From: Mycobacterium sp.
GTDB lineage: Bacteria > Actinomycetota > Actinomycetes > Mycobacteriales > Mycobacteriaceae
Length of the DNA: 8,414 bases
Direction of reading: 5' to 3'
NCBI GenBank assembly: GCA_018882545.1
Contig: VERS01000061.1
Span: forward strand, 1-8,414
The position numbers were made by a program, and so were the translations under genes. The notes beneath the pieces were generated by a model, which was given only the letters and a program-made list of their open reading frames with translations, was not told the origin of the DNA and did not search any database. Below are positions 5,146 through 8,414 of the stretch, piece after piece. Position 1 is the stretch's first letter. Every line of letters begins with the position of its first letter.

Positions 5146-7089
5146 GTGGCAGCGACAAAGGCCAGCCAGGCAACCGCGAAGCCAGCCAACCGCACCGCCA
5201 CCCCCACCAGGACCGCGCGCAGCGTGTTGGCCAAGGTCGCGGCTAAGGCAACTGGCCGGGCGGTGAAGACAGCTCCGGCCAAGACGGCCAAAGCGGCGCC
5301 GGCCACCGGCACCAAGGCCGCACCGGCGAAAACCACCAAGGCAGCACCGGCCAAGGCCACCAAGACAACACCGGCCAAAGCCGCCAAAACAACACCGACC
5401 AAAGCCGCACCGACCAAAGCCGCACCGACCAAAGCCGCCAAAACAGCACCGACCAAAGCCGCACCAGCCAAGGCAGCACCGACCAAAACCGCACCGACCA
5501 AAACCGCACCGACCAAAACCGCCAAGGCGGCACCGACCAAAGCCGCACCGAAGAAGGCCGGCAAGTCGGCACCGGCCAAAGCCGCCAAAACACCTCCGGC
5601 CAGAGCCGCCAAGGCAGCGCCGACCAAAGCCGCACCAGCCAAAGCCGCCAAAACCTCACCGGCTAAAACCACCCCAGCCAAGACAAAGGCCGCACCAGCC
5701 AAAGCCGCCAAGTCTGGCGCGGCTAGGGCCGCAACGGCCAAGTCCACCCCGGCCAAGTCCACCCCGGCTAAGGCCGCACCGGCTCAGGCCACCCAGACCA
5801 CTTCGGCCGCTAAGCCGGCACGCAGCCGAGCCGGACAGACCACCCCGGCCGATGTTCTGGCCGCCGATGTGCAGGTCACGGTGCTCGGGGAGGACGTCGA
5901 AGTCGATCTGACCGCCGAACCCGATCTCGACGTTGCACTCGAGGTGGCCATCGACGTCGCTGAAGATCTCGAACTCGACGACCTCGAGGCGGTCGTCGAC
6001 GACGACGAAGACGCCGTGGAGGGCGCCGAGGCGGTGGTGGCCGACGCCGCGGCCGACGAGGAGGAGATCGCCGAACCTTCCGACAAGGACAAGGCATCGG
6101 GGGACTTCGTCTGGGATGAGGAGGAATCCGAAGCCCTGCGCCAAGCCCGCAAGGACGCAGAGTTAACCGCTTCCGCGGACTCGGTCCGCGCGTACCTCAA
6201 ACAAATCGGCAAGGTGGCCCTTCTCAACGCTGAGGAAGAGGTTGAGCTGGCCAAGCGGATCGAGGCAGGTTTGTATGCCACCCAGAAACTGGGTGAGCTC
6301 ATCGACCGGGGCGAGAAACTCCCGGTACAGCAACGGCGCGATATGCAGTGGATCTGCCGGGACGGGGAGCGTGCAAAAAATCATCTGCTGGAGGCCAACC
6401 TGCGTCTGGTGGTCTCACTGGCCAAGCGCTACACCGGTCGTGGCATGGCGTTCCTGGACCTGATCCAGGAGGGCAACCTGGGCCTGATCCGGGCGGTGGA
6501 GAAGTTCGACTACACCAAGGGCTATAAGTTCTCGACCTACGCCACCTGGTGGATCCGGCAGGCCATCACCCGCGCCATGGCCGACCAGGCCCGCACCATT
6601 CGCATTCCGGTGCACATGGTCGAGGTGATCAACAAGCTCGGCCGCATCCAGCGCGAGTTGCTCCAGGATCTGGGCCGCGAGGCCACTCCGGAGGAACTGG
6701 CCAAGGAGATGGACATCACCCCGGAAAAGGTCTTGGAGATCCAGCAGTACGCGCGCGAGCCCATCTCGCTGGACCAGACCATCGGTGACGAGGGTGACAG
6801 CCAACTCGGCGACTTCATCGAGGACTCCGAGGCGGTGGTCGCCGTCGATGCGGTTTCCTTCACCCTGCTGCAGGACCAGCTGCAATCGGTGCTCGACACC
6901 TTGTCCGAGCGGGAGGCCGGAGTGGTGCGGCTGCGGTTCGGCCTCACCGACGGCCAGCCCCGGACCCTCGACGAGATCGGCCAGGTCTACGGGGTGACCC
7001 GCGAGAGAATTCGCCAGATTGAGTCCAAGACTATGTCCAAGCTTCGGCACCCGAGTCGTTCTCAGGTGCTGCGCGACTATCTGGACTAG
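5146..7089 (+). CDS. sigA: Primary sigma factor SigA with an unusually long Lys/Ala/Pro N-terminal tail
   Basis: The essential housekeeping sigma factor: it binds core RNA polymerase and recognises -10 and -35 elements. The 647-aa protein reads from the GTG at 5146 (MAATKAS start, as I recall for M. tuberculosis SigA) to TAG at 7087-7089. In order: a Lys/Ala/Pro/Thr tail (1-235) with no Asp or Glu; an acidic stretch (229-313) with no Lys or Arg; region 1.2 (about 345-378, [16 protein letters not shown]); region 2 (about 412-482, [18 protein letters not shown], then [10 protein letters not shown] and [12 protein letters not shown]); region 3 (about 484-575); and region 4 with its helix-turn-helix (about 607-629, [20 protein letters not shown]). 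From region 1.2 onward it looks nearly identical to mycobacterial SigA. From memory that protein is 528 aa in M. tuberculosis and 466 aa in M. smegmatis, so this one is more than 100 residues longer, all in the tail. Confidence 0.97.
   Translation: MAATKASQATAKPANRTATPTRTARSVLAKVAAKATGRAVKTAPAKTAKAAPATGTKAAPAKTTKAAPAKATKTTPAKAAKTTPTKAAPTKAAPTKAAKTAPTKAAPAKAAPTKTAPTKTAPTKTAKAAPTKAAPKKAGKSAPAKAAKTPPARAAKAAPTKAAPAKAAKTSPAKTTPAKTKAAPAKAAKSGAARAATAKSTPAKSTPAKAAPAQATQTTSAAKPARSRAGQTTPADVLAADVQVTVLGEDVEVDLTAEPDLDVALEVAIDVAEDLELDDLEAVVDDDEDAVEGAEAVVADAAADEEEIAEPSDKDKASGDFVWDEEESEALRQARKDAELTASADSVRAYLKQIGKVALLNAEEEVELAKRIEAGLYATQKLGELIDRGEKLPVQQRRDMQWICRDGERAKNHLLEANLRLVVSLAKRYTGRGMAFLDLIQEGNLGLIRAVEKFDYTKGYKFSTYATWWIRQAITRAMADQARTIRIPVHMVEVINKLGRIQRELLQDLGREATPEELAKEMDITPEKVLEIQQYAREPISLDQTIGDEGDSQLGDFIEDSEAVVAVDAVSFTLLQDQLQSVLDTLSEREAGVVRLRFGLTDGQPRTLDEIGQVYGVTRERIRQIESKTMSKLRHPSRSQVLRDYLD
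5266..5781 (+). repeat. 15-bp tandem repeat array inside sigA coding K-x-x-P-x units
   Basis: About 170 codons built from a degenerate 15-bp unit whose common form is AAAGCCGCACCGACC (K-A-A-P-T), interrupted at intervals by 9-bp K-A-A half units. Exact adjacent copies occur at 5401-5415 and 5416-5430, and at 5485-5499 and 5500-5514. A variant K-S-T-P-A pair occurs twice in a row near 5741-5770. Copies are most alike in the middle and diverge at the edges, as expected for an array that grows by slippage or unequal crossing-over. All units are multiples of 3, so length changes keep the frame. Confidence 0.85.
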
Positions 7090-7097
7090 CGAATTCG

Positions 7098-7122
7098 TCG
7101 GCAATCAGCCGATAATCATCGG
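7098..7122 (+). terminator. Small overlapping hairpins after sigA, possible weak terminator
   Basis: TCGGC (7098-7102) pairs with GCCGA (7108-7112) around AATCA. The overlapping CCGAT (7109-7113) pairs with ATCGG (7118-7122) around AATC. The two are mutually exclusive 5-bp stems starting 9 bp after the sigA stop. There is no T run, so intrinsic termination is uncertain; they may protect the 3' end of the mRNA. Confidence 0.25.
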
Positions 7123-7170
7123 ATTCCGTGGCGCAATCGGCACAATATCCGCGTGATCCGTCGGCCTGTC

Positions 7171-7199
7171 TGGACGAGGCGCGAAAACTGATGTAAAGT
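7171..7199 (+). promoter_or_regulatory. Promoter of the PE-PPE-domain hydrolase gene
   Basis: TGGACG (7171-7176) resembles a -35, and TAAAGT (7194-7199) fits TANNNT, with ideal 17-bp spacing. Transcription would start near 7206, giving a leader of about 54 nt. Its first bases can form a hairpin (GGATT 7208-7212 with AATCC 7220-7224). This is the clearest two-element SigA promoter in the window. Confidence 0.6.
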
Positions 7200-7259
7200 C
7201 ATTATCAGGATTTGTTCAGAATCCGCTCAGGCTTATTGGCCTTGTCGAAAGGACTTCCC

Positions 7260-8414
7260 GTGCGGACATTCACCCGTTCCATTGGCTTGGTGCTGGCTTC
7301 GGCCGGTTGTGCAGCCGGTTTGGGGTTGTCGATGTCGACCCCTGCGGTGGCCGCCAATAAAGCCCTCTTCGTCAACGGCATCGCTGCCGGCAACCTCGGC
7401 GAACTCGTCATGTCCAACATCCTGGGCGGCATGTTCGGCGGCAGTGGGTACGTCCGCCAGAACATCCCCTGGCCGCAGCAGTCCTACCCGATCACCGGCC
7501 CCGACAGCATGACCCTGACCGATTCGGTCGCGCAGGGCGTTGTCAACCTCGACACCGAGCTCAAGAAGGCGCTGGCCCAGCTCGGCCCCGGCGAGTCGGT
7601 CACCATCATCGGCCTCTCGGGCGGGGCGCTGGTGATCAACGACGAGGTGCGCAATCTTGCGACCGATCCCACCGCACCGGACAAGAGCAAGCTCAAGATC
7701 GTGGTGGTCGCTGACTCCAGCCGGGTCGGCTTCAACAAGAACCGCTACGACGGCATCATCAAATACCAGTACCGCAGCCCGGCGGAAACCAAGTACGACA
7801 CCATCGCGGTGGCCGCCGAATACGACGGCTTCGGGGACTTCCCGGATCGCTGGTGGAACTTCCTGGCCGTGGCCAACGCGTTCGCCGGCGAGATCGTCAC
7901 CCACGTGCCGACCATGCTGACAGACCTGGACACGGTTCCGGCGTCGAACATCACCGTCACCACCAACTCGCTGGGCGGCACTACGACGAGCTACCTGATC
8001 CCGGCCAAGCAGCTACCGCTGACGATCCTGCTGCCCTTCCTGGCGCCCCAGGAGGCCGAATTGAGGGCCAAGATCGACACCGCCTACATCCGCAACGACA
8101 ACAAGAGTTCGGCCGCCGCGGTGACCGCGGCGACCGCCGTCGAGCAGATCGCTGGCCCCGCAGCGGTTCCCGCACCCAGCGGCGGCCTCCCGACCGCGGA
8201 GATCCCCGCGGTCGCCGTGCAAGCCCCCGCCTTGCGCGAACCCGAAGCGCCGGCCGCTTTCGATGCCGCCCGGGTCGCCGACGCCGCTGCGGAAGCCGCG
8301 GACGAGGCGCCCACCGCCGGGGCGACCACCCGCACCAGCCGGGTTCCCGCAGCCGACCGGGGCTCGGATACCACCCGCCCGGAGCGCGCCGGGGCTAACC
8401 GTCGCACCGGCGCC
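7260..8414 (+). CDS. Secreted PE-PPE-domain serine hydrolase, 3' end missing
   Basis: The frame is open from the GTG at 7260 to the window edge (385 codons, no stop). The start has a Shine-Dalgarno, AAAGGA at 7248-7253, 6 nt before it. Residues 1-32 form a classical signal peptide: MRTFTRS, a hydrophobic core, then PAVAA with likely cleavage after Ala31 or Ala32. Residues about 33-280 resemble the PE-PPE domain (PF08237), an alpha/beta-hydrolase fold with esterase or lipase activity in characterised members. Visible are a GLSGGA nucleophile elbow (Ser120), the family-typical YDGFGDFPDRWWNFLAVANA block (188-207, Asp189 or Asp193 as candidate acid) and His215 in IVTHVP. There is no PE or PPE N-terminal domain, so export would be through Sec rather than type VII secretion. 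From about residue 285 the chain is Ala/Pro/Glu/Arg-rich and probably disordered. Substrate unknown; cell-envelope lipid esters are a guess. Confidence 0.8.
   Translation, partial: MRTFTRSIGLVLASAGCAAGLGLSMSTPAVAANKALFVNGIAAGNLGELVMSNILGGMFGGSGYVRQNIPWPQQSYPITGPDSMTLTDSVAQGVVNLDTELKKALAQLGPGESVTIIGLSGGALVINDEVRNLATDPTAPDKSKLKIVVVADSSRVGFNKNRYDGIIKYQYRSPAETKYDTIAVAAEYDGFGDFPDRWWNFLAVANAFAGEIVTHVPTMLTDLDTVPASNITVTTNSLGGTTTSYLIPAKQLPLTILLPFLAPQEAELRAKIDTAYIRNDNKSSAAAVTAATAVEQIAGPAAVPAPSGGLPTAEIPAVAVQAPALREPEAPAAFDAARVADAAAEAADEAPTAGATTRTSRVPAADRGSDTTRPERAGANRRTGA

Noticed and set aside
5243..5659. Arg/Trp/Leu-rich minus-strand frame opposite the sigA repeat
   Set aside because: Its repetitive sequence mirrors the 15-bp units in another frame. 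There is no ribosome site and no domain.
4128..5762. A 544-codon open frame on the minus strand, opposite ppgK and the sigA tail
   Set aside because: Its Ala/Val/Leu-rich N-terminal half is just the antisense of the K-A-A-P-T repeat array. It overlaps two certain genes and the suhB-ppgK promoter region and shows no recognisable domain. High-GC codon bias readily produces such shadows.
5266..5781. Repeat array considered as a CRISPR or an intergenic satellite
   Set aside because: There are no unique spacers of constant length. The units are contiguous, keep the frame and encode the regular K-x-x-P-x pattern within sigA.
7090..7259. Possible small gene between sigA and the PE-PPE hydrolase gene
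   Set aside because: No open frame with a start, a ribosome site and plausible codon use was found; the gap is explained by hairpins, a promoter and a leader.

Overview
The window reads as the chromosome of a high-GC actinobacterium of the Mycobacterium/Mycolicibacterium group. Gene content and order match, from memory, the M. tuberculosis block Rv2695 to Rv2703: an alpha/beta hydrolase end, DUF3710 protein, dut, DUF3093 membrane protein, DUF4193 zinc-ribbon protein, cei, suhB, ppgK and sigA. A secreted PE-PPE-domain hydrolase follows sigA and runs off the right edge. That family is typical of mycobacteria, and this is where the order departs from what I recall of M. tuberculosis.

Layout. 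1-367 (+) is the 3' end of the hydrolase gene, convergent with the dut > DUF3710 operon (1590-374, -). dut and the DUF3093 gene (1616-2092, +) diverge from a 10-bp symmetric -10 element whose two halves share one TA; each direction appears to give a leaderless mRNA beginning at a GTG codon. The DUF4193 gene (2399-2097, -) is convergent with DUF3093 and divergent from cei (2597-3247, +). The DUF4193/cei gap holds a perfect CRP-type palindrome, a terminator-like hairpin and a leaderless promoter for cei. suhB (4123-3257, -) is convergent with cei and divergent from ppgK (4233-5003, +). sigA (5146-7089, +) follows ppgK with its own likely promoter. The 170-bp gap after sigA holds small hairpins and a good SigA-type promoter for the hydrolase gene (7260 to the end, +).

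Roles. The genes are mostly housekeeping: nucleotide sanitation (dut), inositol-phosphate dephosphorylation (suhB), polyphosphate-driven glucose phosphorylation (ppgK), envelope integrity (cei) and primary transcription (sigA). They are linked by conserved order rather than one pathway.

The most unusual feature is the sigA N-terminus. The protein is about 647 aa because it carries a roughly 235-residue Lys/Ala/Pro/Thr tail with no acidic residue, built from a degenerate 15-bp tandem repeat. It is followed by about 85 residues with no basic residue, and then by an ordinary primary sigma factor core. The tail resembles histone H1 or the HupB tail. No CRISPR array, insertion sequence, tRNA or rRNA was seen.
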